64,000 nucleotides of DNA from JANQGG01 sp964642175 (GCA_964642175.1 CAZXOK010000003.1:62001-126000), one strand, 5' to 3'. Numbered from the stretch's first letter, positions 1-9,392 are shown. The notes: a model not told the origin generated them from the letters alone. A program made the numbers and translations.

Positions 1-827
1 CTGATGTCCTGGGAGATAGTCTCCAACTGGCCCGTGTAGCCCAGACCACCGATGCCGATGTGATCGTTTTTGCCGGAGTGCATTTCATGGCAGAAACCGC
101 AAAGATACTCAACCCCAATAAAACGGTTTTATTACCCGATCTTGAAGCAGGCTGCTCGCTGGCTGAGAGCTGCCCGGCGCCTCTTTTCAGACAATTCAAA
201 GCGCAGCATCCTAATGCAATTGTTGTCAGTTACATCAATTGCACCGCGGAGCTAAAAGCGCTCACAGATATTATATGTACCTCTTCAAACGCTGAAGATA
301 TCATCCGTCAGATCCCGAAGGATCAGGAGATAATATTTGCGCCCGATAAAAACCTTGGCGCATACCTGATGAAAAAAATTGGCCGCGATATGATTCTATG
401 GCAAGGCTCCTGCATTGTTCATGAAATATTCAACGAGAAAAAGCTGATTGGTGAAAAGACCCGATACCCGGCTGCCAAGGTTATCGCCCACCCTGAATGT
501 CCGGATAATATTCTTAAGCATGCCGATTTTATCGGTTCTACCAAAAAAATGCTTGATCATACAGCATCCAGCCAAACCAAAGAGTTTATCGTGGCCACCG
601 AGCCCGGTTTGATCCACGAAATGCAAAAACGCTCTCCTGAAAAAGTATTTGTACCGGCCCCGATCGATGAAGGGTGTGCTTGTAACGAATGCCCGCACAT
701 GCGTTTGAACACACTGGAAAAATTATATTTGTGCATGAAAAACAAAACCCCTGAGCTCACTATGTCTGAAGAGCTTCGAAAAGCTGCTTTAAAACCCATT
801 GAGCGTATGCTTGAGATGTCTAAATAG
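1..827 (+). CDS. nadA: Quinolinate synthase NadA, 5'-truncated by the window edge
   Basis: NadA condenses iminoaspartate with dihydroxyacetone phosphate to quinolinate, the second step of de novo NAD synthesis, using an oxygen-sensitive [4Fe-4S] cluster in the cytoplasm. The frame is open from base 3 (first codons read DVLGDSLQLARVAQ), so the gene runs in from the left and the GTG at 60 is not the start. Family motifs follow: VFAGVHFMAETAKIL, EAGCSLAESCP, GSCIVHE and CACNECPHM, which hold the conserved cluster-binding cysteines. The C-terminus is complete. A DedA gene follows after 29 bases on the same strand. Identification is firm; the missing N-terminus is only a window effect. Confidence 0.95.
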   Translation, partial: DVLGDSLQLARVAQTTDADVIVFAGVHFMAETAKILNPNKTVLLPDLEAGCSLAESCPAPLFRQFKAQHPNAIVVSYINCTAELKALTDIICTSSNAEDIIRQIPKDQEIIFAPDKNLGAYLMKKIGRDMILWQGSCIVHEIFNEKKLIGEKTRYPAAKVIAHPECPDNILKHADFIGSTKKMLDHTASSQTKEFIVATEPGLIHEMQKRSPEKVFVPAPIDEGCACNECPHMRLNTLEKLYLCMKNKTPELTMSEELRKAALKPIERMLEMSK

Positions 828-856
828 TGCCTTTTTTTAGTTTGAAGGCAACATAA

Positions 857-1492
857 ATGGAAGCACTTGTAGAGTTTTTCGGTCAGTTTCATTCTCTTGA
901 AGATGTGATCACCTGGGGTGGTTATATCATCTTGTTTCTGATAATTTATGTTGAACTGGGCTTTTTTTTCGGTTTTTTCCTGCCGGGAAACTCTCTGGTT
1001 TTAACAGCAGGATTGATCGCAGCCAGCGGTCAGCTCGACTTGCTGACCATGAACGCCATCCTGATCCTGGCAGCTCTGCTGGGTGATGCAACAGGCTATG
1101 TGGTGGGGCATAAGCTTGGCCGACCTTTGTTTAAGCGATCCGATTCTACTTTTTTTCAACACGATCATCTTGAAAAAGCCCAGGCCTTTTACGATAAATA
1201 TGGCACCAAGGCAGTTGTGTTTGGCAGGTTTGTTCCCATGGTGCGAAGTTTTATAACCACCGTTGCCGGTATTACAACTATGAATCGTCTGGTATTTGCC
1301 TCTTACAGCTTGCTGGGTTCTGTTGTATGGATCGGGTTTTATACAACGGCGGGTTACGTGATCGGCACATCCTTCCCAGAATACCAGGAACTGATCAGCC
1401 GTGTGATTTTATTTTGGGTGATTGTGTTAATTTTAAGCGCAGTGATCAAAATTGTAAGATCAAAGCCCAAAACAAAAAATCAATCAGTTTGA
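857..1492 (+). CDS. DedA-family membrane protein (SNARE-associated/VTT domain)
   Basis: A 211-residue inner-membrane protein with about five hydrophobic segments. It carries the DedA landmarks: an early ELGFFFGFFLPGNSLVLTAG segment, GDATGYVVGHKLG, and the conserved GRFVPMVRSF stretch with its essential arginine. Some DedA proteins (UptA type) return undecaprenyl phosphate to the cytoplasmic face; others affect lipid scrambling or proton-dependent resistance, so the substrate here is inferred. The basic tail lies in the cytoplasm. It sits 24 bases before a DUF368 gene on the same strand, and DUF368 proteins are the other known undecaprenyl-phosphate transporter family, which makes a shared role in envelope lipid recycling likely. 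Confidence 0.88.
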   Translation: MEALVEFFGQFHSLEDVITWGGYIILFLIIYVELGFFFGFFLPGNSLVLTAGLIAASGQLDLLTMNAILILAALLGDATGYVVGHKLGRPLFKRSDSTFFQHDHLEKAQAFYDKYGTKAVVFGRFVPMVRSFITTVAGITTMNRLVFASYSLLGSVVWIGFYTTAGYVIGTSFPEYQELISRVILFWVIVLILSAVIKIVRSKPKTKNQSV

Positions 1493-1516
1493 TTAAAAAA
1501 CTAACCGTAACCGAAA

Positions 1517-2470
1517 ATGATAAAAAATATCAAACACTATAGCCTGGTTGCGTTAAAAGGGCTCACCATGGGAGCAGCTGATGTTGTGCCAGGTGTTTCA
1601 GGTGGCACGATGGCTTTTATTACAGGTATTTATGAAGAGTTGATTAATTCTTTGAAGTCAATAGGCGGTGATGGGCTAAAAAAGCTTGCCAAAATGGATA
1701 TTTCCGGGTTTTGGGTTACGATCAACGGTAATTTTCTGTTGTCGGTTTTCCTGGGTATTCTGATCAGTGTTTTAAGCTTGTCCCGACTGATCTTATATGC
1801 ACTCACTAATTATGCCGAATTGCTGTGGGCTTTCTTTTTCGGGTTGATCGTTGGAGCAGCAGTTATAGTGTTTCGGCAAATTAAAGCCCATTCTGCCGGA
1901 GTGTTTTCAATGGCTATTGTCGGTATAGCTATAGCCTACGCAATAACCTCATTAACGCCGACCTTAACCCCTGATGCCTTGTGGTTTATTTTCCTGGCCG
2001 GCGCTATTGCTATCTGTGCTATGATCCTGCCCGGGATCTCAGGCAGTTTTATTTTGCTATTGATGGGTAAATATGAATTTATTCTTCAGGCTCTCAAAGA
2101 AGTGAAAGTTGATGTCATTATCGTTTTTATGGCTGGTTGTGTAACCGGATTGCTCAGCTTTTCTCATTTTCTTTCCTGGCTGCTTAAACGCCACCACGAT
2201 CTTGCTGTAGGTCTGCTATCGGGATTTATGATAGGCTCGCTAAATAAAGTATGGCCATGGAAATTAACGCTTGAAACCTATACCGACGGTCATGGCAATC
2301 TTAAGCCGCTGGTTCAGGAGAATGTTCTGCCCGCAACATTTGAACTTCAAACCGGAGCAAATTCCGATTTGGCCTGGGCTGTGGCATTAGCCATACTTGG
2401 TTGCGCCTTGGTTGTGGCTATAGATAGCTTTACTGATAAACCTTCCGGAAAACATGCCGGTTTGAATTAA
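1517..2470 (+). CDS. DUF368 family polyprenyl-phosphate transporter (PopT-like)
   Basis: A 317-residue polytopic membrane protein with roughly eight to nine hydrophobic segments. The N-terminal motif GAADVVPGVSGGTMAFITG and its internal echo ILPGISGSFILLLMGKYE at about residue 170 are diagnostic of DUF368 and show the inverted repeat of the fold. Members of this family (PopT) translocate undecaprenyl phosphate across the inner membrane. The gene follows the DedA gene by 24 bases and probably shares its transcript. The ATG at 1517 begins MIKNIKHYS, a short basic lead into the first helix. The family is certain; the transported lipid is inferred from the family. Confidence 0.88.
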   Translation: MIKNIKHYSLVALKGLTMGAADVVPGVSGGTMAFITGIYEELINSLKSIGGDGLKKLAKMDISGFWVTINGNFLLSVFLGILISVLSLSRLILYALTNYAELLWAFFFGLIVGAAVIVFRQIKAHSAGVFSMAIVGIAIAYAITSLTPTLTPDALWFIFLAGAIAICAMILPGISGSFILLLMGKYEFILQALKEVKVDVIIVFMAGCVTGLLSFSHFLSWLLKRHHDLAVGLLSGFMIGSLNKVWPWKLTLETYTDGHGNLKPLVQENVLPATFELQTGANSDLAWAVALAILGCALVVAIDSFTDKPSGKHAGLN

Positions 2471-2634
2471 TCTAACGGAGTACAATAACAGGTGGGCAGA
2501 GAGGCCAATACATTAAGGTTAAATTAAAAATGGCTATTGATCGCAACTAAAAAATATGTTAATATTGTAGTGAAGTCCAATTCACTTCATGTCTATATTG
2601 AATTCAATTTAAACAACGACAAAATCCCGAAATA

Positions 2635-2919
2635 ATGGCTGAAAACGAAAAAGCACCAGAATCAATTGTTACGCCAATTACAAATATTTTTGAAACCATT
2701 GGCAAAACAATTGAAAAAGACATCATCCCAACCATTGGCAAAGTATTCAATGATATTGTTGATGTTGTAAAAAAAGTATTTGAAGGTATTACAGGTACTG
2801 TAGAGTCTGCTGTTAAGGCACTGCCGGCTCCATCTCAGTCAAGTGGTTCTGCTCCATCAGCACCATCTTCAGCACCAAAACCACAACAACCTCAACCAGG
2901 GGCTCCAAAGAAGCCATAA
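2635..2919 (+). CDS. Small hypothetical protein with amphipathic helix and Pro/Ala/Ser-rich tail
   Basis: A 94-residue protein not recognised as a named family. Residues 10-62 are rich in regularly spaced Ile, Val and Phe with Lys and Asp and look like one long amphipathic helix. Residues 63-94 form a low-complexity Ser/Ala/Pro/Gln tail ending in KKP. There is no signal peptide or membrane span. The gene has its own 164-base leader, which contains a small inverted repeat (TGAAGT at 2571, ACTTCA at 2584), and is followed by a strong terminator, so it looks like an independent transcription unit. The reading frame is convincing because of the terminator and clean composition; no function can be assigned. 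Confidence 0.65.
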   Translation: MAENEKAPESIVTPITNIFETIGKTIEKDIIPTIGKVFNDIVDVVKKVFEGITGTVESAVKALPAPSQSSGSAPSAPSSAPKPQQPQPGAPKKP

Positions 2920-2960
2920 ATTAAGAGGTTTAAGCACTTATTGTATAATTTTGTTTATGC

Positions 2961-2998
2961 AAAAAGGCAACACATACCGCATGTGTTGCCTTTTTTTT
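2961..2998 (+). terminator. Rho-independent terminator after the 94-residue gene
   Basis: AGGCAACACAT pairs with ATGTGTTGCCT around a five-base loop, and A-run and T-run flanks extend the stem. It ends in eight T residues and lies 41 bases past the stop codon. Confidence 0.9.
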
Positions 2999-3086
2999 GT
3001 CAACCTTTGCAGCTTTGTGAATTGGGCAATAAAAACTTATATTAACGGCCTTTAACAAAAGTAAACGTTGATTTAAGACGCTAAGA

Positions 3087-6000
3087 ATGGCAAAGTTTAA
3101 CGAGCTTCCGGGTGATATCAATTACAGCAGTTTAGAAGCTGATGTACAGTCTTTTTGGAAGCAACACAACATATTTGAAAAAAGCATTAGCTCCCGCCAG
3201 GAAGGTAAAACCTATACATTTTACGAAGGCCCGCCAACGGTAAATGGAAAACCCGGTGTACATCATGTCTTTAGCCGAACAATTAAAGACCTGGTATGCC
3301 GCTACAAAACCATGAAAGGCTTTAAAGTCTCCCGAAAAGCCGGATGGGATACCCACGGATTACCTGTTGAAATTTCAGTTGAAAAGAAGCTGGGATTAAA
3401 AAATAAGTCTCAGGTAGAAGGATATGGTGTTGAAGAATTCAACAAAGAAGCTAAATCACTTGTCTATCAAAACATAGAAGACAGTAAAGATGGCTGGGGA
3501 CGGCTCACCGAAATGATGGGCTATTGGGTGGATATGGACGATCCCTACATCACCTGTACCAATAACTATATAGAATCGGTTTGGTGGGGCCTGAAACAGA
3601 TTTTTGATAAAGGCCTGATCTATAAAGATTATAAAATTGTACCCCAGGATCCCCGTTCCGAAACCGTTTTAAGCTCTCACGAACTGGCTCTGGGTTACAA
3701 AGAAGTTAAAGATCCCAGTGTTTATGTTAAGCTCAAACGAAAAGATAAAGACGAATCGTTTTTAGTCTGGACAACCACGCCCTGGACTCTTATTTCCAAT
3801 GTAGCGCTTTGTGTCGGATCGAATGTGGAGTATGTAAGGGTAAAAACCAAAGATCATGGTGTGCTGGTCTTAGCTAAGTCGCGTTTATCGGTTCTTGGAA
3901 AACCCTCTGAAGATAATCCTGTTGAAGTACTGGAATCCTTTAAGGGTTCAGAGCTGGAAAAAGCCGAGTATGAGCCCCTTTTTACCTACGTACCTGTTGA
4001 GAAAAAAGCCTTTTATATAACCCTGGGCGACTTTGTTTCAACCGAAGACGGAACCGGTATTGTGCATATTGCTCCGGCATTTGGTGCAGACGACTATGAG
4101 ATCTCCAAGAAATACAACCTTCCCATGCTTCAGCCGGTGAAAAGAGACGGCCATTTTACCGAGGAAGTTAACGACTACAAAGGTGTGTTTTTCAAGGATG
4201 CCGATAAGGATATCATTATTGATTTGAAACAGCGTGGTCGGTTGTACAAAAAAGAAACCATCACCCATACCTACCCCTTTTCGTGGCGTTACGATGTACC
4301 GGTGCTTTATTATGCACGCGAATCCTGGTACATTCGAACCACCGAAGTGGCTTCAAAGATGATCGCCATCAATAAAGAAATTAACTGGTGCCCGCCGGAA
4401 ATTGGATCAGGCCGTTTTGGGAACTGGCTCGAAGAGAACAAAGACTGGGCCATTTCGCGGGAGCGGTTCTGGGGAACACCTCTGCCGGTATGGGTGTCAG
4501 AAGATTTTAAAACCGGAGATACCCATAAAAGCGGCACCATGTTTGCGATTGGATCCCTGGAAGAATTAAAATCGGGTTTCATTGATGTAGAGGGCACCTC
4601 ATACAAGCTGTCTGAAGCACTGGATAAAGGTTTGGTTGAACTTGACCTTCACAAACCCTTTGTAGATAGAATATATTTTGTAAAAGATGGCAAAACATTT
4701 CGTCGTACCCCTGAACTGATTGATGTCTGGTTCGACAGTGGTGCTATGCCATTTGCCCAGTTGCATTACCCGTTTGAAAATAAAGATGCCTTTCAAGATG
4801 GTTTTCCGGCTGATTTTATTGCTGAAGGTGTGGATCAGACCCGCGGTTGGTTCTATACGCTTCATGCGATTTCAACCCTTATCTTCAATCAACCGGCCTA
4901 TAAGAACCTGATCGTTAATGGCCATATTTTAGATAAGCAGGGGCAGAAAATGTCCAAATCAAAGGGCAATGTGGTGAATCCCTTTGAAATGATGGAAACC
5001 TACGGAGCCGACTCTTTGAGGTGGTATCTGATCAGTTCAACACCACCCTGGCGGCCAAAATCCTTTAATCCGGATGAATTGGTTGAAGGACAGAGAAAGT
5101 TTTTCAGGGCGCTTATTAACAGCTATAACTTCTTTGTACTTTATGCCAACGTAGATGAATTTGAGTTCAGCCAAGCCCCGATACCAATGTCTGATCGCTC
5201 AGAGTTGGACCGTTGGATCATTTCAGCCTTGTATACCCTGGTGAAATCTGTGGAAGAGGCCATGGATGATTACGATCCGACTCTGGCCACAAGACTTATA
5301 GAAGCGTTTGTGGTAGATGATTTATCAAATTGGTATATCCGACGCTCCAGGCGCCGGTTCTGGAAAAGTGAATCAAGTACCGATAAGCTGGAAGCCTACC
5401 AAACATTGTATCAGTGCCTGGTTACACTCTGTAAGCTGATTGCGCCATTCTCACCGTTTATTTCTGATTCTATATACCGGAGTTTAAATTCGGTGACCGG
5501 AAAAGAGAGTTACGAATCGGTGCATCTGGCCTTTTTCCCGGCAGTGGAAGAAACAGCAGTGGATGCCGATCTGGAGCTTCGCATGAAAAAAGCGCAGATC
5601 ATCAGTTCGTTGGTTCGGACCATGCGGGAAAAAGCCTCAATTAAAGTTCGTCAACCCCTGAAACGGATATTATTACCGATCTGGGATCCTAAAGATCGCC
5701 GTGAAATCGAAAAAGTGAGGAGCATCATACTAGATGAAGTAAATGTTCATGATATTGAGTATGTCGATGATGATTCCGGTATTGTCAATAAAAAGGCAAA
5801 GCCCAATTTTAAAGTGCTGGGGCCACGGTTTGGCAAACAGGTTAATCCCGTTGCCAATAAGATCAGGGAACTGGGAACTAAAGAAGTTTCGGAACTTGAA
5901 CTAAAAGGTACTTTGGCCATTGAAGTCAATAATGAAACCATAGAGATCAACCGCCAGGAGGTGGATGTACTGCACGAAGATCTTGAAGGCTGGTTGGTAG

Positions 6001-6320
6001 AAAGTGACGAGGCCAGTAAAATTATGGTTGCATTGGATACAGAAATTGACGAGACGCTTAAAGCCGAAGGACTGGCCAGGGAACTGGTAAGCCGCATTCA
6101 GGCAGTTCGTAAAGAGACAGGACTCGACATTACAGACCGTATAAAACTATATGTGGATACCACTCAGATACTTGAGAATGCCATTAAAGCGAATTCAGAT
6201 TATATTATGACCGAAACATTGGCCACAGAGATCGGTTATCAGTTTAATGGTAATGGGTTGGTTCCGAAAACTGAAGTGATCAATGGTGAAATTTGCCGGT
6301 TGGCGATAGAAAAGAAGTAA
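3087..6320 (+). CDS. ileS: Isoleucyl-tRNA synthetase, long IleRS2 type with swapped GVHH signature
   Basis: Class I aminoacyl-tRNA synthetase that charges tRNA-Ile. It has 1077 residues, longer than the usual 930-residue bacterial form and matching the eukaryote-like IleRS2 group. The ATP-binding signature in the first Rossmann half reads PPTVNGKPGVHH (residues 49-60), so the canonical HxGH is GVHH. The editing domain has the WTTTPWTL motif (residues 229-236). The second signature KMSKSKGN is near residue 620. The anticodon-binding helical domain and a long C-terminal extension follow. The ATG at 3087 gives the normal start MAKFNELPGD. It stands alone after a terminator and is followed by a dksA-like gene. 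Confidence 0.97.
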   Translation: MAKFNELPGDINYSSLEADVQSFWKQHNIFEKSISSRQEGKTYTFYEGPPTVNGKPGVHHVFSRTIKDLVCRYKTMKGFKVSRKAGWDTHGLPVEISVEKKLGLKNKSQVEGYGVEEFNKEAKSLVYQNIEDSKDGWGRLTEMMGYWVDMDDPYITCTNNYIESVWWGLKQIFDKGLIYKDYKIVPQDPRSETVLSSHELALGYKEVKDPSVYVKLKRKDKDESFLVWTTTPWTLISNVALCVGSNVEYVRVKTKDHGVLVLAKSRLSVLGKPSEDNPVEVLESFKGSELEKAEYEPLFTYVPVEKKAFYITLGDFVSTEDGTGIVHIAPAFGADDYEISKKYNLPMLQPVKRDGHFTEEVNDYKGVFFKDADKDIIIDLKQRGRLYKKETITHTYPFSWRYDVPVLYYARESWYIRTTEVASKMIAINKEINWCPPEIGSGRFGNWLEENKDWAISRERFWGTPLPVWVSEDFKTGDTHKSGTMFAIGSLEELKSGFIDVEGTSYKLSEALDKGLVELDLHKPFVDRIYFVKDGKTFRRTPELIDVWFDSGAMPFAQLHYPFENKDAFQDGFPADFIAEGVDQTRGWFYTLHAISTLIFNQPAYKNLIVNGHILDKQGQKMSKSKGNVVNPFEMMETYGADSLRWYLISSTPPWRPKSFNPDELVEGQRKFFRALINSYNFFVLYANVDEFEFSQAPIPMSDRSELDRWIISALYTLVKSVEEAMDDYDPTLATRLIEAFVVDDLSNWYIRRSRRRFWKSESSTDKLEAYQTLYQCLVTLCKLIAPFSPFISDSIYRSLNSVTGKESYESVHLAFFPAVEETAVDADLELRMKKAQIISSLVRTMREKASIKVRQPLKRILLPIWDPKDRREIEKVRSIILDEVNVHDIEYVDDDSGIVNKKAKPNFKVLGPRFGKQVNPVANKIRELGTKEVSELELKGTLAIEVNNETIEINRQEVDVLHEDLEGWLVESDEASKIMVALDTEIDETLKAEGLARELVSRIQAVRKETGLDITDRIKLYVDTTQILENAIKANSDYIMTETLATEIGYQFNGNGLVPKTEVINGEICRLAIEKK

Positions 6321-6438
6321 GACCAATGAAATGAATTATTTATTAAAATTCATACTTAAATAGAATTATTCTTAATAGCTTGTAATAATCATCATGTAGT
6401 GCTTGAATGATTTGTTTTAAACCTTTAGCATTTCTAAC

Positions 6439-6909
6439 ATGAATACAAAAACTGCAAAGAAAACAAAAAAGACCTCATCAAAAAGTGCCTCCAAAAAAGT
6501 GTCATCAAAACATGAAGAGAAAGCACCTGAAGAAAAGAAACAGTTGGTGACCTATTTATCTGACGATGAATTGAAGCATTTTGAAGATATTCTTAAAAAG
6601 AAACGCACCGAAGTTTTGCGCGATCTTGATCTCTTGCGAGCATCGCTTACTGATGAAAACGATGAAGACAGTGTAAATTCAAGCTACTCAATGCATATGG
6701 CCGACCATGGAACCGAGACAATGGATCGTGAGCAGCGCTTTATGTTTATTTCAAGAGATGAAAAGTATCTTACCTACATAGATAAGGCCCTTGAGCGGAT
6801 TAAAAACAAAACCTATGGTATGTGTGCCATTTCCGGAAAGCCAATTCCTAAAGCACGTTTAGAGGCTGTACCGCATACAGCTGTCAGAATTGAATATAAA
6901 AACAAATAA
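6439..6909 (+). CDS. TraR/DksA-family protein with degenerate zinc finger
   Basis: A 156-residue cytoplasmic protein of the DksA/TraR family, which in its studied members binds RNA polymerase through the secondary channel. The first 35 residues are a Lys/Ser-rich disordered leader. A coiled coil follows (SDDELKHFEDILKKKRTEVLRDLDLL) with acidic residues at its turn (DENDEDS). The C-terminal finger keeps only one cysteine (YGMCAISGKPIPKARLEAVP) instead of four, a common form in the Bacteroidota. It is the last gene before a convergent purF. The family is clear; effects on transcription are inferred. Confidence 0.85.
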   Translation: MNTKTAKKTKKTSSKSASKKVSSKHEEKAPEEKKQLVTYLSDDELKHFEDILKKKRTEVLRDLDLLRASLTDENDEDSVNSSYSMHMADHGTETMDREQRFMFISRDEKYLTYIDKALERIKNKTYGMCAISGKPIPKARLEAVPHTAVRIEYKNK

Positions 6910-6918
6910 AAAATGAAA

Positions 6919-6963
6919 GTTGTTTAGGAAGGCATCTTTACTCTAAAGGTTTTCCTAAACAAC
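6919..6963. terminator. Bidirectional terminator-like hairpin between dksA-like gene and purF
   Basis: GTTGTTTAGGAA (6919-6930) and TTCCTAAACAAC (6952-6963) form a perfect 12-base stem with a 21-base loop in the gap between two convergent genes. There is no long T tract on either side, so termination may depend on the stem. Confidence 0.6.
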
Positions 6964-6974
6964 CTTTGTTGAAT

Positions 6975-8450
6975 CTACTCGTCAAATTCCTCTTTACATA
7001 TTGACTCATCATCCATTTCTATGGGATATTTACCACTGAAACAAGCTGTGCAGTAACTGGTTTCTTCATTATCATACTTTGGTACGCTATTCAGAAGTCC
7101 TTCTATAGAAAGGTATGTGATGCTGTCAACACCTAAATATTTCCCGATTTTCTTAATGTTATGCTCTAATTGGTAGGCAATCAATTGCTTGTGATTTGGA
7201 AAATCCATCCCATAATAGCATGGATGATCAATAGGCGGTGAGCTAATGTGCAGGTGAATTTCTTTCGGCGAGGCTTCTAAAATTAATTTGACCAGCATTT
7301 TAGATGTGGTGCCACGCACAATAGAATCATCAACTATTATAATACGCCGGTCTTTAAGAACGCCTCTTACCAGGTTGTACTTGGAGCGGACCTTCAACTC
7401 CCGATCGGCATTGCCGGGCTGAATGAACGTGCGGCCCACGTAATGGTTACGGATCAGGCCCAATTCAAGACGAGCCGATTTTTCGTGTTTATTGCTTTCA
7501 GTAACAAATCCCAGGGCAGCAGTATTTGAAGAATCAGGTACGCTGATAACGGTCAGGTAATTCTCTTCCGGAATGGGTTCTATTTCGGATTCCAAAGCCA
7601 GGTTTTTGCCTAGCTTACGCCGGACTTTATCAACCGACTCATCAAATATGGTGCTATCGGGCCGGGAGAAATAGACATATTCAAAAATACACCGCGCTCG
7701 TTTATTTGTTTTTGGTAGAAACAATGAATGCGGGTCTTCGGTTTGTACGGCCGTTCGATCTATGGCTAAGATTTCACCCGGTTGGATTTCTCTGAGGTAT
7801 TTGGCCGATATAATATCAAAAGCACAGGTTTCACTGGCAACAACATAAGCCGGATTTTCGTAGTCGTAGCGTTTGATACCAAGCGAAAGCGGTCGAAACC
7901 CATATGGATCACGTGCTGCAATCAGGTGGGTGTCTGTTAAAATTATAATGGAATAGGCCCCTTCAATCTGGCTGAGGGCATCATATATTTGTTCTAAAAG
8001 CGTGGGCGCTTTACTTCGGGCAGTCAGGTGCAAAACCAGTTCACTGTCGGAAGTCGCCTGGAAAATAACACCGTCTTCGCGAAGTTCCTGCCTGAGTTTC
8101 TTTGCATTGGTAAATGTACCATTATGCCCTAACGCCAGATGTCCGGATTTACAGGTAACAGAAAAGGGTTGAATATTCTGTGGTAGTTTTGACGACCCGG
8201 CCGTGGAGTAACGGTTATGACCAATGGCAGCTTTACCGTCTAATTTTTTAAAGATTTTCTCATCCCGAAAAATTTCAGAGATCAATCCAAAATCTTTATG
8301 ATAACGAAATAAAGGTTTCTTTTTGGTTTGATCGTAATCTGAGACAACAATACCGGCAGCTTCCTGCCCCCTGTGTTGTAAAGCGTATAACCCATAAAAA
8401 GTGTCTAAAGCTGCCTGAGGGGAATTATATATGCCAAATACTCCGCACAT
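6975..8450 (-). CDS. purF: Amidophosphoribosyltransferase PurF
   Basis: PurF catalyses the first committed step of purine synthesis, from PRPP and glutamine to phosphoribosylamine. The protein has 491 residues. The N-terminal Ntn-hydrolase domain starts MCGVFGIYN, with Cys2 as the nucleophile, followed by LQHRGQEAAGI and the loop HNRYST. The phosphoribosyltransferase domain has the PRPP motif IIIVDDSIVRGTT. The cysteines that bind the structural 4Fe-4S cluster in the Bacillus-type enzyme are present (CIFEYVYFSRPDS, PCYYGMDFP, CTACFSGKYP). The gene is isolated from the other pur genes, with a membrane protein gene 33 bases upstream on the same strand. Confidence 0.97.
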   Translation of the reverse strand: MCGVFGIYNSPQAALDTFYGLYALQHRGQEAAGIVVSDYDQTKKKPLFRYHKDFGLISEIFRDEKIFKKLDGKAAIGHNRYSTAGSSKLPQNIQPFSVTCKSGHLALGHNGTFTNAKKLRQELREDGVIFQATSDSELVLHLTARSKAPTLLEQIYDALSQIEGAYSIIILTDTHLIAARDPYGFRPLSLGIKRYDYENPAYVVASETCAFDIISAKYLREIQPGEILAIDRTAVQTEDPHSLFLPKTNKRARCIFEYVYFSRPDSTIFDESVDKVRRKLGKNLALESEIEPIPEENYLTVISVPDSSNTAALGFVTESNKHEKSARLELGLIRNHYVGRTFIQPGNADRELKVRSKYNLVRGVLKDRRIIIVDDSIVRGTTSKMLVKLILEASPKEIHLHISSPPIDHPCYYGMDFPNHKQLIAYQLEHNIKKIGKYLGVDSITYLSIEGLLNSVPKYDNEETSYCTACFSGKYPIEMDDESICKEEFDE

Positions 8451-8483
8451 GTGATAAATCTTTAAGTAGTCAATAAAATCAAG

Positions 8484-9392
8484 CTAGAAACGCTTGTAAC
8501 GGCCATGTTTATAAATATTCTGAACGCTATAGTAAAATAGTCCCATGATTAAGATAGTAATAACATAGGAAAGAGGGATAAAAAGAGAGCTTTTTTGAAA
8601 ATGAAGTATAAAGCTGATAATGCCTAAAAAACCAATGCCAAAATAAGCGCCCGACATTATAAAAGAAGCCTGTCTGGAGCTTTCGTTCTGATAGCGCTTG
8701 CTTTTTTTAAACAATTGATAAGCAGTTGAGAGAAACAGGTAAATCCAAATGGCAATATGAATGTCAAGGGCGTACTCTAAAAATGTACTTTTGGAAAGAT
8801 GGCCTTCAGGCATCCAGTTTAAGGTGTCGTTAGGATTAACTTCGGCCGAGGGGCTTAGCTTAAAAAATGATTTATTAAGGAGGGTATCGTTGTAGAAAAT
8901 TGTCAGAAATGTGAAGAAAAAAATAAACCCGGTAATAAAGTATATATCGTAGCTTTTTTTTGATCTTATAAACGACAGTGAGAACAAGTGGGCAAAACAT
9001 AAAAACCAAAGCAAAGATATCTGCCACCCCAACCAGTAGATATTTGAAAATAAAGCTTCGGGCAACAAGCCAATAAGCGAAAGCGAACCGATCAAAAAAA
9101 ACAATCCCTTGGTAGAGAGCAATAACAAGGCCAGTGAAGCCAGCAATAACGCACGTGTTTGCAGATGATCCTTTTTCTGCATATTAATGCTGCGTTTGTA
9201 GAAGAGATAAGCTAAAACCACACCCCCGATGAATATGATCACTGATTCCAGGAATGGTAGGATCAACTCAGCCGAAGTTACCTGGCTTAGCCACAAGTTG
9301 AATTTTGATTGTGTTTGAACAATCAAGCTATCCGACGGGGCACCTGAGCCTGTTTGTATGAAAGAGAGGATAATGAAATTGATCAATGTCAT
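8484..9392 (-). CDS. Multi-pass membrane protein of unknown function
   Basis: A 302-residue protein with about seven strongly hydrophobic helices, not assigned to a named family. A short N-terminal stretch and a segment near residue 50 (LPFLESVIIFIGGVVLAYLFY) give the first helices, and a polar loop at about residues 175-205 (SPSAEVNPNDTLNWMPEGHLSK) is probably outside the membrane. The seven-helix arrangement resembles 7TM sensor or carrier membrane domains, but no active-site motif is visible. It lies between a CorC-type gene and purF on the same strand. Hydrophobicity and frame make it a real gene; its role is unknown. Confidence 0.7.
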   Translation of the reverse strand: MTLINFIILSFIQTGSGAPSDSLIVQTQSKFNLWLSQVTSAELILPFLESVIIFIGGVVLAYLFYKRSINMQKKDHLQTRALLLASLALLLLSTKGLFFLIGSLSLIGLLPEALFSNIYWLGWQISLLWFLCFAHLFSLSFIRSKKSYDIYFITGFIFFFTFLTIFYNDTLLNKSFFKLSPSAEVNPNDTLNWMPEGHLSKSTFLEYALDIHIAIWIYLFLSTAYQLFKKSKRYQNESSRQASFIMSGAYFGIGFLGIISFILHFQKSSLFIPLSYVITILIMGLFYYSVQNIYKHGRYKRF

